A DNA stretch of 64,000 nucleotides. Origin: Aquabacterium soli. GTDB lineage: Bacteria > Pseudomonadota > Gammaproteobacteria > Burkholderiales > Burkholderiaceae_C. Under the pieces are notes generated by a model. The model searched no databases and was not told the DNA's origin. It saw only the letters and a program-made list of their open reading frames with translations. Shown here piece after piece: positions 24,201 through 34,899 of the stretch. Numbering within the stretch: position 1 is the stretch's first letter; the number at the start of each line of letters is the position of its first letter. Position numbers and translations under genes: made by a program. The stretch spans positions 124,001-188,000 of the forward strand of contig NZ_RSED01000005.1 in assembly GCF_003933735.1 (NCBI RefSeq), given 5' to 3'.

Positions 24201-26702
24201 GTTCCCGTGGCCAACCGGCACCACGCCGGCACCGAGGGCGTGGTGGGCTTCTTCGTCAACACGCTGGTGATGCGGGCCCGGCTGCAGGGGCGCCTGTCAT
24301 TGCGCGAGGCCTTGCAGGCGGTGCGAGAACAGGCCCTGCAGGCCCAGCAGCACCAGGATCTGCCCTTCGACCAACTGGTCGAGGCGCTGCAGCCAGAGCG
24401 CAGCCTGAGCCACACGCCGCTGTGCCAGGTCACCGCCAACCACCTGAGGCAGGATTGGGCCCAGCATGCCGCGCTGCCGGGCCTGTCGGTCGAACAGCTC
24501 GACCTGCCCGAGGTGGCCGCCCAGTTCGAGCTGACGCTGGAGACGCGCGAGCGCCCCGACGGCACCTTGGGCGCGCACCTGGTCTACGCTGCCGAGTTGT
24601 TCGAGCCGGCCACCATCGAGCGCCTGGGCCAGGGCTGGCTGCGCCTGCTGGAGGCGCTGGCGCACCGGCCTGATCAACCCATGGGCGATGTGGCGCTGCT
24701 CGGCCCCGACGACCACACGTTGCTGGCCGATTGGGGACGTGGCGACCTGCCCGTGACGGGCGCGGATGCCTCTGCCGGAGCCCTGGCGACGCTGCCGCCA
24801 GCGCGTCCACCGTGGGCCCATCAACGCATCGAGGCCGTGGCGCGCCGCCATCCGCATGCCGTGGCGCTGGCCATGGGCGCCACCTCGCTGAGCTTCGGCG
24901 AACTGAACCGTCGTGCCAACCGCCTGGCCCACCGTCTGATCGGCCTGGGCGTGAGACCCGAGGCCAGGGTGGGGGTGGCGCTGGACCGCTCCATCGACCT
25001 CGTGGTGGCCCTGCTGGCCGTGCTCAAGGCGGGTGCCGCCTATGTGCCGCTCGACCCCGACTATCCGCGCGACCGGCTGGACCACATGGTGACCGACAGC
25101 GGGATCGCCTGGGTGCTGACACAGGCCTCGGCCCGCGCGCGGCTGTCGCTGCCGGCCGGGCCGTTGCTGCTGTCTCTGGATGAAGAGGGCGCACAAGGCA
25201 TGCTGCCCGGCACGCATGACGAGAATCCCGCGGTGCCTTTGCACCCGCAGCATCTGGCCTATGTGATCTACACCTCGGGTTCCACCGGCCGGCCCAAGGG
25301 CGTGGCCGTGGCACACGGTCCCCTGGCCATGCACCTCGATGCCATCGCCCAGCGCTACGATGTGCGACCCGGCGACCGCGAACTGCTGTTCTTCTCGATG
25401 AACTTCGATGCGGCCGTCGAGCAGTGGATGACGCCATTGTGCGGTGGCGCTGCGCTGGTGCTGGCCGAGCGTGAGCAACTGGCCATCGAGTCCTTCGCGC
25501 GGCTGATCGCCGAGCAGAGGATCACCACCTTGCACCTGCCGCCGGCTTATCTTCGCCTGCTGGCGCCTGCACTCCAGGGCCGCGATACCCGCGTGCGCAA
25601 CTGCATCGTTGGCGGCGAGGCCTGGTCCGAGGCGGACCTGGCCGACGCGCGTGCGGCCTTGCCGGCCCAGCGTTTCGTCAACGCGTATGGTCCCACCGAA
25701 ACCATCATCACTCCCACCGCCTGGGTGGGTGGTCCCATGGCCGCGGAGGACGGGCCGTCAGGCCTGCGCGTCCAGGGCGCCGTGCCCATCGGCCGGCCCG
25801 TGGGCGACCGCCGTGCCTGGGTGCTCGATGAAGACCTCAACCCCGTGCCTCCCGGCGCCTGTGGCGAGCTTTACATCGGAGGCTTGGGCCTGGCACGCGC
25901 CTACCACGCCAGGCCGGGCCTCAGTGCCGAACGCTTCGTGGCCGATCCCTTCGACACGCAGGGGGGGCGTCTCTACCGCACCGGTGACCGCGTGCGCTGG
26001 CGAGCCGATGGGCAGCTCGACTACCTGGGCCGTCTCGACCAGCAGGTCAAGATCCGGGGGTTCCGCATTGAACTGGGCGAGATCGAATCCGTGCTGCGCG
26101 CACAGCCTGGCGTGGCCGAAGCCGCCGTGCTGGCCCGCACCGGCCCGAGCGGCCCGCGCCTGGTGGGCTACGCCACTGCGCGCGAAGGCGAGGTGATCGA
26201 GGCCGCGGCACTCAAGGCTGCGTTGTCGGCCCGTCTGCCCGACTACATGGTGCCCGGCACGCTGGTGCTGTTGAGCGCCTTGCCGCTCAACCCGAACGGC
26301 AAGGTCGATCGCGCCGCGCTTCCCGAGCCTGCCGCCCAGCCGGACAGCGCTCAAGAGGCCCCCAAGGGCACGGTGGCCTCGGTGATCGCCGGCATCTGGG
26401 CCCAGGCCCTGGGCCTGCCCCGAGTGGGCCTGCACGACAACTTCTTTGACCTGGGTGGCCATTCGCTGCTGCTGATGAAGGTGCAGCGCCAGCTGGAGCA
26501 GGCGCTTGATGCGCGCGTGTCGGTGATCGACCTGTTCCGCTGCACCACGGTGGCCACGTTGGCCGCCCACCTCGAAGCGCAGGCGCGTGGCGACGGCGTT
26601 GCTGGCGTCGAAGCCGGCCTGCAACAGCACCAGGCCCGCGCTCGCCGCCAGCGCCGCGCCTTCCTGCCCCGCAAACCGACCGTCGAAAGGACCCCGTCAT
26701 GA
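21267..26702 (+). CDS. NRPS 1: FAAL-PCP-C-A-PCP (fatty acid loading and first amino acid)
   Basis: An 1811-residue megasynthase. Residues about 1-575 are a fatty-acyl-AMP ligase (QYTSGSTASPKGV near 171-183, LFHDMGLIGGL). A carrier protein follows (Ser634 in LGGNSLA). The condensation domain (about 708-1140) has HHIVCDG at 839-845, the adenylation domain (about 1200-1650) has [12 protein letters not shown] at 1335-1346, and the second carrier has Ser1733 (LGGHSL). Pocket residues aligned by eye to GrsA read D-A-E-H-I-G-A-I-T; the Glu suggests a basic amino acid such as ornithine or arginine, but I cannot assign it. The enzyme thus activates a fatty acid and joins it to the first amino acid, making a lipid tail. 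It overlaps the PKS gene by 4 bp (ATGA). Confidence 0.93.
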   Translation: MSTMDASEHDTLVWRLRQLAATRPDDLALTVVKAEGEHDAELTLSYAQLDTRCRAVAAVLQGRWALGERVLLLMDNDEHYVVGFMACLYAGLVAVPVFPPESLREQHLARLRAIATDAQACGVLSTEAMLPLIQPLLAPGVGLVAVDAASHWPAADWRPHAPREGDLAFLQYTSGSTASPKGVMVSHGNLSANERAIAEGFDVRPDDVVVSWLPLFHDMGLIGGLLQALHAGVPTVLMSPRYFLERPLRWLKAIERHRGTVSGGPDFAYRLCLERITDAQRDALDLSSWRLAFSGAEPIRYDTLEGFVRRFAPAGLRATAVYPCYGLAEATLFVTGSRRDQGMRTATFDAPALAQGRGAAADQGRTLVACGQPVSRHALRIADPGDGRALGDSQIGEVWVRGPSVAQGYWARPEASAEAFVQREGGRWLRTGDLGLCHEGQLYITGRLKDVIIVRGQNLYPQDIERAVEAGVPEVRKGRVAAFAVDGVGGLPGEGIGVAAEVPRKQQGHVSPLALAEAIGRVLGGLCGEPVSVVVLLQPGALPKTSSGKLQRQACRQGWREGLLDTFAVVEHGQLVRGADGASGDAGANALAPVALDDDERALTTLWHEVLLRWRPGLPLPGPDAHFFVLGGNSLAAAQLAMRMGAQWGREVPPRLLFDHPVLRDCTRALLALPTLAGSQGVQADVPASGGPVLRPLPAEARARPQPLSHAQQRLWFLWQLEPGSTAYHVSGALRLRGGLDMRACRSALNALVAKHESLRTVFRAGSDGEPLQHVQAAASMALAECDLRGVPSAEREARVQAWAQAEQAQPFDLREGPLVRAALARLADDEHVLLLVLHHIVCDGESMQVLVVDLADAYAATLAGTPVPLPAWPALQYADYAVWQRAWLAEGHARSQLAHWRAQLGGEQPVLALPTDHPRGPVAAYRAARLVLALPVELSSALAQQALAQGASVFMLLLTAWQALLYRWTGQHDIRVGVPVANRHHAGTEGVVGFFVNTLVMRARLQGRLSLREALQAVREQALQAQQHQDLPFDQLVEALQPERSLSHTPLCQVTANHLRQDWAQHAALPGLSVEQLDLPEVAAQFELTLETRERPDGTLGAHLVYAAELFEPATIERLGQGWLRLLEALAHRPDQPMGDVALLGPDDHTLLADWGRGDLPVTGADASAGALATLPPARPPWAHQRIEAVARRHPHAVALAMGATSLSFGELNRRANRLAHRLIGLGVRPEARVGVALDRSIDLVVALLAVLKAGAAYVPLDPDYPRDRLDHMVTDSGIAWVLTQASARARLSLPAGPLLLSLDEEGAQGMLPGTHDENPAVPLHPQHLAYVIYTSGSTGRPKGVAVAHGPLAMHLDAIAQRYDVRPGDRELLFFSMNFDAAVEQWMTPLCGGAALVLAEREQLAIESFARLIAEQRITTLHLPPAYLRLLAPALQGRDTRVRNCIVGGEAWSEADLADARAALPAQRFVNAYGPTETIITPTAWVGGPMAAEDGPSGLRVQGAVPIGRPVGDRRAWVLDEDLNPVPPGACGELYIGGLGLARAYHARPGLSAERFVADPFDTQGGRLYRTGDRVRWRADGQLDYLGRLDQQVKIRGFRIELGEIESVLRAQPGVAEAAVLARTGPSGPRLVGYATAREGEVIEAAALKAALSARLPDYMVPGTLVLLSALPLNPNGKVDRAALPEPAAQPDSAQEAPKGTVASVIAGIWAQALGLPRVGLHDNFFDLGGHSLLLMKVQRQLEQALDARVSVIDLFRCTTVATLAAHLEAQARGDGVAGVEAGLQQHQARARRQRRAFLPRKPTVERTPS

Positions 26703-29700
26703 CCTCTTCACCCGCCCTTGGCGCCGACCCCTTCCTGGATGACGTCGCGCGCGACGGCAACGAGACCGACATCGCCGTGGTCGGCATGGCCGGCCGCTTC
26801 CCCGGGGCCCCGGACGTGGCCACCTTCTGGGCCAACCTGCGCGATGGCGTCGAATCCATCCGTCCCCTGAGCGACGATGAACTGCGCGAGCGCGGCGTGC
26901 CCGAGGCCAGCATTGCCGACCCGGCCTATGTGAAGGCCGCTGCGCGCCTGGAGGGCGTGGACCGCTTCGATGCCGCCTTCTTCGGCTATTCGCCCCGAGA
27001 AGCCCAGGACATGGATCCGCAGCACCGCCTGTTCCTGGAAACGGCCTGGGAAGCACTGGAGGCCGCGGGCTATGACGGCGGTGCCTGGCCGCGCCCCATC
27101 GGGGTGTACGCGGGCACCGGCGTCAACACCTACCTGCTGCTCAACCTGATCGGCAGCGGGCGCTTCTCGGACCTGCGCGACATCTCCTCGCTGCAGGGCC
27201 TGATGAACGGCAACAACAAGGATTCGATGACGACCACGGTGTCGTACAAGCTCAACCTGCGGGGGCCGGGGGTCACGGTGCAGACGGCCTGCTCGACATC
27301 GCTGGCATCGGTGCACGTGGCCTGCCGCGCTCTGCTGAACCACGAGGCCGACATGGCCCTGGCCGGCGGCTCGTGGGTGAACCTGCTGCACGATGACGGC
27401 TACCGCCACCAGGACGGCGCGATCCTTTCGCCCGATGGCCACTGCCGAGCCTTCGATGCGCAGGCCGCCGGCACCGTGATCGGCAGCGGCGTGGGCATCG
27501 TGGTGCTCAAGCGCCTTGCCGATGCGCTCGCCGAAGGCGACACGATCCATGCCGTCATCAAAGGCTCGGCCATGAACAACGACGGCTCGGCCAAGGTGGG
27601 CTACACCGCGCCCAGCGTCGAAGGCCAGGCCGAAGTGATCCTGGCCGCGCAGGCCATGGCCGGCGTGCAGGCCGACAGCATCGGCTACATCGAGGCGCAC
27701 GGCACGGGCACCACCATGGGCGATCCCATCGAGATCGCCGCGCTGACCCAGGCCTTTCGGGCCACCACGCGCCGCACGGGCTACTGCGGCATCGGGTCGG
27801 TCAAGAGCAATGTGGGCCATCTGGACGCGGCCGCCGGCGTGACGGGCCTGATCAAGGCCGCGCTGTCGCTGGAGCACGGCGTACTCCTGCCCAGCCTGCA
27901 CTTCAAGACGCCCAATCCGCGCATCGATTTCGATCGCAGCCCGTTCTACGTCAACGCGGTGCTGAAGGACTGGCCTGAGGACGACGGGCCGCGCCGCGCA
28001 GGCGTGAGCTCCTTCGGCATCGGTGGCACCAATGTGCACGTGGTGCTGGAACAACCACCCCAGCGCGAGGCCAGCAGCGGCTCTCGCGGCTGGCAGGTGC
28101 TGCCGCTGTCGGCGCGCACGCCCGCTGCGCTGGTACAGATGGGGCAGCGTCTGGCCGCACACCTGCGCGCACACCCCGGTGTGCCGCTGGCCGATGTGGC
28201 CCACACCCTGCAGGTGGGGCGCAAGCGCTTCGGGCACCGTGCTGCCGTGGCCTGCCGCAGCGTGGACGAGGCCATCGCCGCGCTGGAGGGCCGCGACGCG
28301 CGCCGCCATCTGGCGCAGGACAACGGCCCCGCGCAGGAGGCGCCACGCGTGGCCTTCATGTTCCCCGGGCAGGGTGCGCAGCATGTGGACATGGGGCGCG
28401 AGCTCTACGAACGTGAACCCGTTTTCCGCGATACCGTGGACCATTGCGCCCTGGCGCTGCGGGCCCCGCTGGGCCTGGACCTGCGCGAGCTGCTCTATCC
28501 TGCCCCTGGCACCGAGGCTGAAGCCACTGCGCGCCTGGGCCAGACCGCATTGACGCAGCCGGCACTCTTCGTGGTGGAGTACGCCATGGCGCAGCTGTGG
28601 CGCTCGTGGGGGCTGCAGCCCGCGGCCATGATCGGCCACAGCATCGGCGAGTACGTGGCGGCCTGCGTGGCCGGTGTCTTCTCACTGGACGACGCGCTGC
28701 AGCTCGTGGCCACGCGCGGACGCCTGCTGCAATCGATGCCCGCCGGGACCATGGTGGCCGTGACCTGGCCCGAGTCGCGTGTGCAGGCCTTGCTGGAAGC
28801 GTCGGGCGCCGCGTGCGATCTGGCGGCCATCAATGCCGAGGAGCTGTGCGTGCTGGCCGGGCCGGCCGAGGCCATCGAGGCCGTCTCGCGCGATCTGCTG
28901 GCGCAGGGCGCCTCGGTGCATCGCCTGCACGTGTCCCATGCCTTCCATTCGGCCACGGTCGAGCCCATGCTGCCGGCTTTCGAGCAGGCCTTGCGTGGTG
29001 TGGAGCTGCGCGCACCCGCCATCCCCTTCGTTTCGAATGTGACGGGCCGCTGGATCACACCCGGGGAAGCGACCGACCCGGCCTACTGGCTGCGCCATCT
29101 GCGCGGCACCGTGCGCTTTGCCGAGGGCGTGGGGCAGCTGCTGGCCGATCCGTCGCTGGTGCTGCTGGAGGTCGGCCCGGGCCAGACGCTGACGGGCCTG
29201 GCGCAGCGCCATGCACGGGCCCAGGGCGCCGATGGGCGGCTGGCGCGGGCCGTGGTGCCATCGGCGCCGCGCATCGCGTCGCAAGCCGGCCCTCAAGAAG
29301 GCGGCGAGGACACGCTGGCACGGGCCGTGGCGCGCCTGTGGCTGGCGGGCGTCGATCTTGACTGGACGGCACTGCGTGCCAATGAACGGCGCCGCCGTGT
29401 GCCGCTGCCCACCTACCCCTTCGAGCGCCAGCGTTTCTGGGTCGAACCGGGCTCACAGGCCGGTGCCTTGCTCAGTGGCCAGGGCGCCCGCGGCGGCGCG
29501 CTGACGCTGGCCGATGTGGTGCGTGGCCCCGATGACTGGTTCTCCGTGCCGTCATGGACGCGCGTGGCCCCGGCGGCCTTGGCTCGGGCCGATGAGCGCC
29601 CCGGCTGCCGGGTGGTGTTCGCCGATCGCCACGGGCTCGGTGACCTGCTGGCCGCGCATTGGCGTGGCGAGGCCGGCCAGGCCAGGCCCGTCGTCATCGT

Positions 29701-31420
29701 GCGTGAAGAGGGTGGACAGAAGGCCGTGCGCGGCGAGCACGTGCTGCGCCCCGGTGTGCGCGAGGACCATGAGCGCGTATTGCGAGCCATCGCCGACGAG
29801 CATGGCCCCATCGCCCACATCGCCCACCTCTGGGCGGTGGGGCCGGACGCCGCGGCACGGGAGCGCGCGTTCCACAGCCCGCTGTACCTGGCGCAGGCAC
29901 TGGACGCCGATCCTTCCCTGGCCACGGCCGGAGCCCCTCTGGCGTTCACCGTGGTCACCACCGGCCTCGCCGATGTCACGGGCCAGGAGGTCATCGATGC
30001 AGACAAGGCCACCGTGCTCGGCCTGCACAAGGTGATGGGGCAGGAGTGCCCAGGCGTGGCCTGCCGCGTGCTGGACGTGGTGCTGCCCGCGCCGGACAGC
30101 GCCGATCAGGTGCGCCTGGTCGGGCAGATCGCTGCCGAAGCTGCCTTGCCGGCCGAGGCCATGGTTCTGCCGGGAGAAGGCATCCCCGCGCAGGCCCTGG
30201 TGGCCTTGCGCGGCCCGCACCGCTGGACCGAGAGCTACCAGCCGCTGCGCCTGGATGCGCCACCCACGGTGTCGTTGCGCCATGACGCCGTCGTGCTGAT
30301 CACCGGTGGCCTGGGCGGTGTGGGCCTGGCCGTGGCCAGGCACCTGGCCTCTCGCGGACCGGTGCGCCTGGCCTTGCTGGGCCGCACGGCCTTGCCGCCG
30401 CGCGCGCAGTGGGATGCCCTGCTGGCCGGGTCATCCGATGGGGACGAGGACTGCGCCCGCCAGGCTGCGCAGGCGCGCGAGGTGCTGGCCATCGAGGCCC
30501 TGGGTGCCCAGGTGCTGCTGCTGTCGGGCGATGTGGCGCACGAGGCGGATGCACGCGCGGCCTGGCAGGCCACCGCGGAGCGCTTCGGCGCTCTGCACGG
30601 CGTGGTGCATGCGGCGGGCGATCCTGGCGGTGGCCTGATCGCGCAGCTGTCGGCCGAGCAGGTCGAGCGCACCTGGGCCGCGAAGGTCGAGGGCGCGCGC
30701 CACCTGCTGGCGCTGGTGGACGAGCAGCCGCGTGCGTTGGACTTCGTCGTGCTGTGCTCGTCCATGGCCACGGTCGCGGGCGGCCTGGGCAAGGCGGCCT
30801 ACGCGGCCGCCAATGCCTGGCTGGACGCCGCGGCACGCGCGGCGGCGCAGCGCCAGTCGCCCACACCGGTGTGGGCCATCGGCTGGGACAGCTGGCGCGA
30901 TGTGGGCATGGCCGGCCACATGGCGATGCCCGAGGGCGTGGGCATCGCGCCGGAGCAGGGCGGGCGGGCGCTGGTGCGCATCGTTGAAGGTCCTCGCGTG
31001 GCGCGGGTGGTGGTGTCGACCGTGGACCTGGGTGCACGCCTGGATCCGCGCCGCAACGACCTGCTCAGTCAGCCTGGCCTGGCCGACGCCGCGCCGCGCG
31101 CGCAGGGCCATGCCCGCCCGCCGCTGGACACGCCTTTCGTGGCGCCCGAGGGCGAACTCGAGACCCGCCTGGCCGACATCTGGCAGGTGCTGCTGGGCAT
31201 CGACGCCATCGGCATCGACGACAACCTGTTCGAACTTGGCGGCGATTCCCTGCTCGGCATCCAGCTGCTGTCACGCGTGAAGGCAGCCTATGCCGTCGAA
31301 CTGCGCCCGGCCGACTTCTTCAAGCAGCCCACCATCGCCGCCTTGGCGGCCCTGGTGGAAAGCCGCCTGATCGACGAGATCGAACAGGGCCACGGTGCTG
31401 GCCTGACGGAGGCGCCGTGA
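26699..31420 (+). CDS. Type I PKS module: KS-AT-KR-ACP
   Basis: A 1573-residue polyketide synthase module. The ketosynthase (about 20-450) has Cys198 (TACSTS), His334 (EAHGTG) and His374 ([10 protein letters not shown]). The acyltransferase (about 550-860) has Ser648 in GHSIGEY and HAFH (747-750), the signature of malonyl-CoA selection. The ketoreductase (about 1195-1380) has TGGLGGVG plus a Ser/Tyr pair ([14 protein letters not shown]) and lacks the LDD motif of B-type KRs. The carrier Ser is 1517 (LGGDSL). No dehydratase, enoylreductase or methyltransferase is seen. It should lengthen the first amino acid by two carbons and leave a beta-hydroxyl. It overlaps both neighbouring NRPS genes by 4 bp. 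Confidence 0.93.
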   Translation: MTSSPALGADPFLDDVARDGNETDIAVVGMAGRFPGAPDVATFWANLRDGVESIRPLSDDELRERGVPEASIADPAYVKAAARLEGVDRFDAAFFGYSPREAQDMDPQHRLFLETAWEALEAAGYDGGAWPRPIGVYAGTGVNTYLLLNLIGSGRFSDLRDISSLQGLMNGNNKDSMTTTVSYKLNLRGPGVTVQTACSTSLASVHVACRALLNHEADMALAGGSWVNLLHDDGYRHQDGAILSPDGHCRAFDAQAAGTVIGSGVGIVVLKRLADALAEGDTIHAVIKGSAMNNDGSAKVGYTAPSVEGQAEVILAAQAMAGVQADSIGYIEAHGTGTTMGDPIEIAALTQAFRATTRRTGYCGIGSVKSNVGHLDAAAGVTGLIKAALSLEHGVLLPSLHFKTPNPRIDFDRSPFYVNAVLKDWPEDDGPRRAGVSSFGIGGTNVHVVLEQPPQREASSGSRGWQVLPLSARTPAALVQMGQRLAAHLRAHPGVPLADVAHTLQVGRKRFGHRAAVACRSVDEAIAALEGRDARRHLAQDNGPAQEAPRVAFMFPGQGAQHVDMGRELYEREPVFRDTVDHCALALRAPLGLDLRELLYPAPGTEAEATARLGQTALTQPALFVVEYAMAQLWRSWGLQPAAMIGHSIGEYVAACVAGVFSLDDALQLVATRGRLLQSMPAGTMVAVTWPESRVQALLEASGAACDLAAINAEELCVLAGPAEAIEAVSRDLLAQGASVHRLHVSHAFHSATVEPMLPAFEQALRGVELRAPAIPFVSNVTGRWITPGEATDPAYWLRHLRGTVRFAEGVGQLLADPSLVLLEVGPGQTLTGLAQRHARAQGADGRLARAVVPSAPRIASQAGPQEGGEDTLARAVARLWLAGVDLDWTALRANERRRRVPLPTYPFERQRFWVEPGSQAGALLSGQGARGGALTLADVVRGPDDWFSVPSWTRVAPAALARADERPGCRVVFADRHGLGDLLAAHWRGEAGQARPVVIVREEGGQKAVRGEHVLRPGVREDHERVLRAIADEHGPIAHIAHLWAVGPDAAARERAFHSPLYLAQALDADPSLATAGAPLAFTVVTTGLADVTGQEVIDADKATVLGLHKVMGQECPGVACRVLDVVLPAPDSADQVRLVGQIAAEAALPAEAMVLPGEGIPAQALVALRGPHRWTESYQPLRLDAPPTVSLRHDAVVLITGGLGGVGLAVARHLASRGPVRLALLGRTALPPRAQWDALLAGSSDGDEDCARQAAQAREVLAIEALGAQVLLLSGDVAHEADARAAWQATAERFGALHGVVHAAGDPGGGLIAQLSAEQVERTWAAKVEGARHLLALVDEQPRALDFVVLCSSMATVAGGLGKAAYAAANAWLDAAARAAAQRQSPTPVWAIGWDSWRDVGMAGHMAMPEGVGIAPEQGGRALVRIVEGPRVARVVVSTVDLGARLDPRRNDLLSQPGLADAAPRAQGHARPPLDTPFVAPEGELETRLADIWQVLLGIDAIGIDDNLFELGGDSLLGIQLLSRVKAAYAVELRPADFFKQPTIAALAALVESRLIDEIEQGHGAGLTEAP

Positions 31421-34400
31421 GCACCCTTCCGCCTGATGACCTGGCCCGCCGCCGCGCGCGGCTGAGCCCCGAACAGCAGGCCGCGCTGGCACGTCGGCTG
31501 CAGGGGACGCGCAGCGCCGCCACGGCAACCGTGACGATGCCTGCCCGCGTCTACCCGCATGCAGGGCCACTGTCTTTCGCGCAACGGCGCCAGTGGTTCT
31601 ACTGGCGCCTCGACCCGTCCAGCACGGCCTATCACCTGGGCGGGACCATGCACTTCGAGGGCCGGCTGGACCTGGACGCGCTGCGGCGTGCGTTCGATGC
31701 GCTGGTCGCCCGGCACGAAGGCCTGCGCACCGTGCTGCGAGAGCACGACAGCGGCCATGTGGAGCAGGTGGTGCAGGCCGCCATGCCGCTGGAGATCCCG
31801 CTCATCGACCTGGCAGGACTGCCAGCCGCCGAGCAGGCCGCGCGCGCCGCCACCGAGGTGGCCCGCCTGCAGGAGCAGCCCTTCGACCTGCGCACCGGGC
31901 CCATGCTGCGCGTGGCGGTGGTGCGCCTGGCCGAGCATCGCCACACGGTGACGGTGGTGATGCACCATGCCGTCACGGACGCGTGGTCCAAGCAGATCGT
32001 GCTGGCCGAGTTCGTCGCCAACTACACTGGCCTGGTGCGCGAAGGCCGCCTGCCCGCGCTGCCTCCCCTGGACCGGCACCTGGTGGACCACGCCCGTGAC
32101 CAGCAGGCCTGGCTGGGCTCGCCCGAACAGCCCCGGCAGATGGCCTTCTGGCGGGCACAGCTGGACGATGGCAGCGGTGACCACCCCGTGCTGCGCCTGC
32201 CAGCCGACGCGCCACGTGCATCACGCGGCGAGAGCAGCCGGTCGGTTGAGCTGGCACTGCCCGTGCCGCAGGACCTGGCCGAACGCCTGCGCCGCATCGC
32301 CCAGGATCAGGGCAGCACGGTGTTCGTCACGCTGCTGGCCGCGTTGCAGGCGATGCTGCACCGGTTCACCGGTCTTACCGACATCCGTGTCGGCGTGCCC
32401 ACGGCCAACCGACACCGGCTCGACAGCGAAGGCGTGGTCGGCCTGTTCGTCAACACCCTCGTGATCCGCAGCCGCATCGACGGCCGCACGCCGATGGCCT
32501 CGGTGCTGGCCCGTGCCAGCGAGGCCCTGCTTCAGGCGCAGGCCCACCAGGACCTGCCGTTCGACCAGCTGGTCGAGGCCCTGCAGCCCGGCCGCGGTGG
32601 CCAGCACCACCCGCTGTTCCAGGTGATGTGCAATCACCTGCGCGAAGACCATCGCGCACTCGACGGGCTGCCCGGCCTGCGGCTGCTGCGCTACGAGCTG
32701 GCCGAGCAGCACGCCAAGTTCGACCTCACGCTCAACACGGTGGAAGACGCCCAGGGTCGGCTGGAGGCTCGTTTCGGCTGGCCCGAGGGGCTCTTCAAGC
32801 CGGCCACGGTGCAGCGCTTCGCCGATGCCTGGCTGGCCTTGCTCGGCGCGCTGGCCGGCTCGCCCGACGTGGCCGTGGCCGAGGTGCCGCTGGGGGCGCA
32901 AGCGCAGCGGCTGCTCGCCGCCTGGCGTGCAGCGCCGGCCCTGGGCCCTGGCCAACATGCCACGGTGCTGCAAATCATCCAGGCTCTGGCCGTGGCCGGG
33001 CCCCAGGCGCTGGCGGTGTCCTGCGGTTCTCAACACCTGACACGTGCGGCACTGCAGGCCGAAGCGCATCAGCTGGCCGGTCGGCTGGTGTCGCTGGGCG
33101 TGGCGCCGGAATCGCCCGTGGCCCTGGCCCTGCCCCGTTCGGTCGATCTGGTGGTGGCCTGGCTGGCCGTGTGGATGGCGGGGGGCGCGTGCGTGCCGCT
33201 GGACACGGCCCAGCCCGCGCCGCGCCTGCGCCGGATGATCGAAGGCATCGGTTGCCATTGGGTGCTGGCCGATGGCCCGGCGCCCGCCGATCTCATGGCG
33301 ATGCCTGGTGTGGCCTGGTTGCAGATCGGCCGCCGGAGCGGCGCCGTGCCTGATCCATCGCCCAATCTGGCGCCGGAGGCGATCACGCTCCCGCCGGTGC
33401 GTCCCCAGGCGCTGGCGCACATCATCCACACCTCGGGCTCCACGGGCCAGCCCAAGGGCGTGGGGGTGACGCATGCGGCGCTGGCCCATTACGTGAACGC
33501 AGTGCTGGCGCGCCTGGCCCTGCCGGCCGAAGGCGGCGCGATGGCCATGGTCTCCACGCCCGCCGCGGACCTGGGCCACACCACCCTGTTCGGGGCATTG
33601 TGTGCTGGCCGCCCGCTGCACCTGGCCGAGCCGGGCCATGAACTGGATGCCGTTCGCCTGGCCGAGAGCCTGCGCCGCGACCAGGTGGCGGTGCTCAAGA
33701 TCGTGCCCAGCCACCTGCAGGCGGTGATGCAGGCTCTGGCATCGGCGGGGCTGGACCCGGCCGACGCCCTGCCTTCCCACACGCTGGTGCTGGGCGGCGA
33801 AGCCACCCCCTGGTCGCTGGTCGATCGCCTGCACGGGCTGCGGCCCGGTCTTCGCCTCATCAACCACTACGGACCCACCGAGACCACGGTGGGCGTGTTC
33901 ACCCAGGCCGCCGACACCGCCTGCCGCGAAGCCGCCACCTTGCCCGTCGGCCGGCCGTTGCCCGGCACCACGGCCCACGTGCTGGACGAGGCGTTGCACC
34001 CGGTGCCGCCGGGCTGCGAAGGTGAGCTCTACCTCGGTGGGCCAGGCCTGGCGCGTGGCTACCTGGGGCAGGGCGGCCTGACGGCCTCGCGCTTCGTGGC
34101 CGACCCCTTTGGCGGCGCCGGCGCTCGCCTGTACCGCACGGGCGACCGCGTGCGCTGGCGCGCATCGGGTTCAGACGACGAACAGGGCCAGCTCGAATAC
34201 CTCGGCCGCACCGACCACCAGCTCAAGATCCGGGGATTCCGGGTCGAGCCGGGAGAGGTCGAATCCGTGCTGGCCGCCCAACCGGGCGTGGCGCAGGCCC
34301 TGGTGGTGGCCGAATGGCCCAACGATGGTGTGGGTGGTGGCGAGCCGCGCCTCGTGGCCTATGTGGTGCCCTTGGGCAGCGTGACGCTCGATGGCACGGC

Positions 34401-34899
34401 CTTGCGCGCTGCGCTGGCCCGCGCCTTGCCCGACGCGCTCGTGCCCTGCGCAGTGGTCGTGCTGGGTGCCTGGCCGCTCAATGCCAACGGCAAGATCGAC
34501 CGGCGTGCCTTGCCGCCGCCGCCGAGCGGCCGGGCGGCCGGGCACGAGCCGCCCCAGGGCGACACGGAAGCGCTGCTGGCCACGCTGTGGCACGAGGTGC
34601 TCGGCGATGCCTTCGATGACGGGTTCGCGGCCACGGGCACCTCGCCACACACACCGTCACTGGCCATCGGTCGCCATGACCGCTTCTTCGACCTGGGTGG
34701 CCATTCGCTGGGCCTGGTACGCGTGCAGGCGGCCGTGCAGCGCCGCCTGGGCGTGCAACTGCCCCTGCGGGCCTATGTGGACAACCCCACGCTGGCCGAA
34801 CTGGCCGCCACGCTCGCGGCCGCGCAAGGCAGTGCCGCCACCGAAGACGACGCCGCCTTGCGCGACATGGCCGCCCTGCTCGAATCCCTGGAGAACTGA
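31417..34899 (+). CDS. NRPS 2: C-A-PCP, predicted aspartate-activating
   Basis: A single 1160-residue module. The condensation domain (about 45-480) accepts the polyketide-extended chain; its catalytic motif reads HHAVTDA (183-189), with Ala instead of the usual last Gly. The adenylation domain (about 545-1000) has [12 protein letters not shown] at 671-682 and the carrier Ser is 1097 (LGGHSL). Pocket residues aligned by eye to GrsA are D-L-T-K-V-G-H-V-G, nearly identical to the established aspartate code DLTKVGHIG(K). Aspartate in such siderophores is often beta-hydroxylated to form an iron-binding group, but no hydroxylase domain or gene is visible here. The next NRPS starts immediately after its stop. 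Confidence 0.93.
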   Translation: MSTLPPDDLARRRARLSPEQQAALARRLQGTRSAATATVTMPARVYPHAGPLSFAQRRQWFYWRLDPSSTAYHLGGTMHFEGRLDLDALRRAFDALVARHEGLRTVLREHDSGHVEQVVQAAMPLEIPLIDLAGLPAAEQAARAATEVARLQEQPFDLRTGPMLRVAVVRLAEHRHTVTVVMHHAVTDAWSKQIVLAEFVANYTGLVREGRLPALPPLDRHLVDHARDQQAWLGSPEQPRQMAFWRAQLDDGSGDHPVLRLPADAPRASRGESSRSVELALPVPQDLAERLRRIAQDQGSTVFVTLLAALQAMLHRFTGLTDIRVGVPTANRHRLDSEGVVGLFVNTLVIRSRIDGRTPMASVLARASEALLQAQAHQDLPFDQLVEALQPGRGGQHHPLFQVMCNHLREDHRALDGLPGLRLLRYELAEQHAKFDLTLNTVEDAQGRLEARFGWPEGLFKPATVQRFADAWLALLGALAGSPDVAVAEVPLGAQAQRLLAAWRAAPALGPGQHATVLQIIQALAVAGPQALAVSCGSQHLTRAALQAEAHQLAGRLVSLGVAPESPVALALPRSVDLVVAWLAVWMAGGACVPLDTAQPAPRLRRMIEGIGCHWVLADGPAPADLMAMPGVAWLQIGRRSGAVPDPSPNLAPEAITLPPVRPQALAHIIHTSGSTGQPKGVGVTHAALAHYVNAVLARLALPAEGGAMAMVSTPAADLGHTTLFGALCAGRPLHLAEPGHELDAVRLAESLRRDQVAVLKIVPSHLQAVMQALASAGLDPADALPSHTLVLGGEATPWSLVDRLHGLRPGLRLINHYGPTETTVGVFTQAADTACREAATLPVGRPLPGTTAHVLDEALHPVPPGCEGELYLGGPGLARGYLGQGGLTASRFVADPFGGAGARLYRTGDRVRWRASGSDDEQGQLEYLGRTDHQLKIRGFRVEPGEVESVLAAQPGVAQALVVAEWPNDGVGGGEPRLVAYVVPLGSVTLDGTALRAALARALPDALVPCAVVVLGAWPLNANGKIDRRALPPPPSGRAAGHEPPQGDTEALLATLWHEVLGDAFDDGFAATGTSPHTPSLAIGRHDRFFDLGGHSLGLVRVQAAVQRRLGVQLPLRAYVDNPTLAELAATLAAAQGSAATEDDAALRDMAALLESLEN

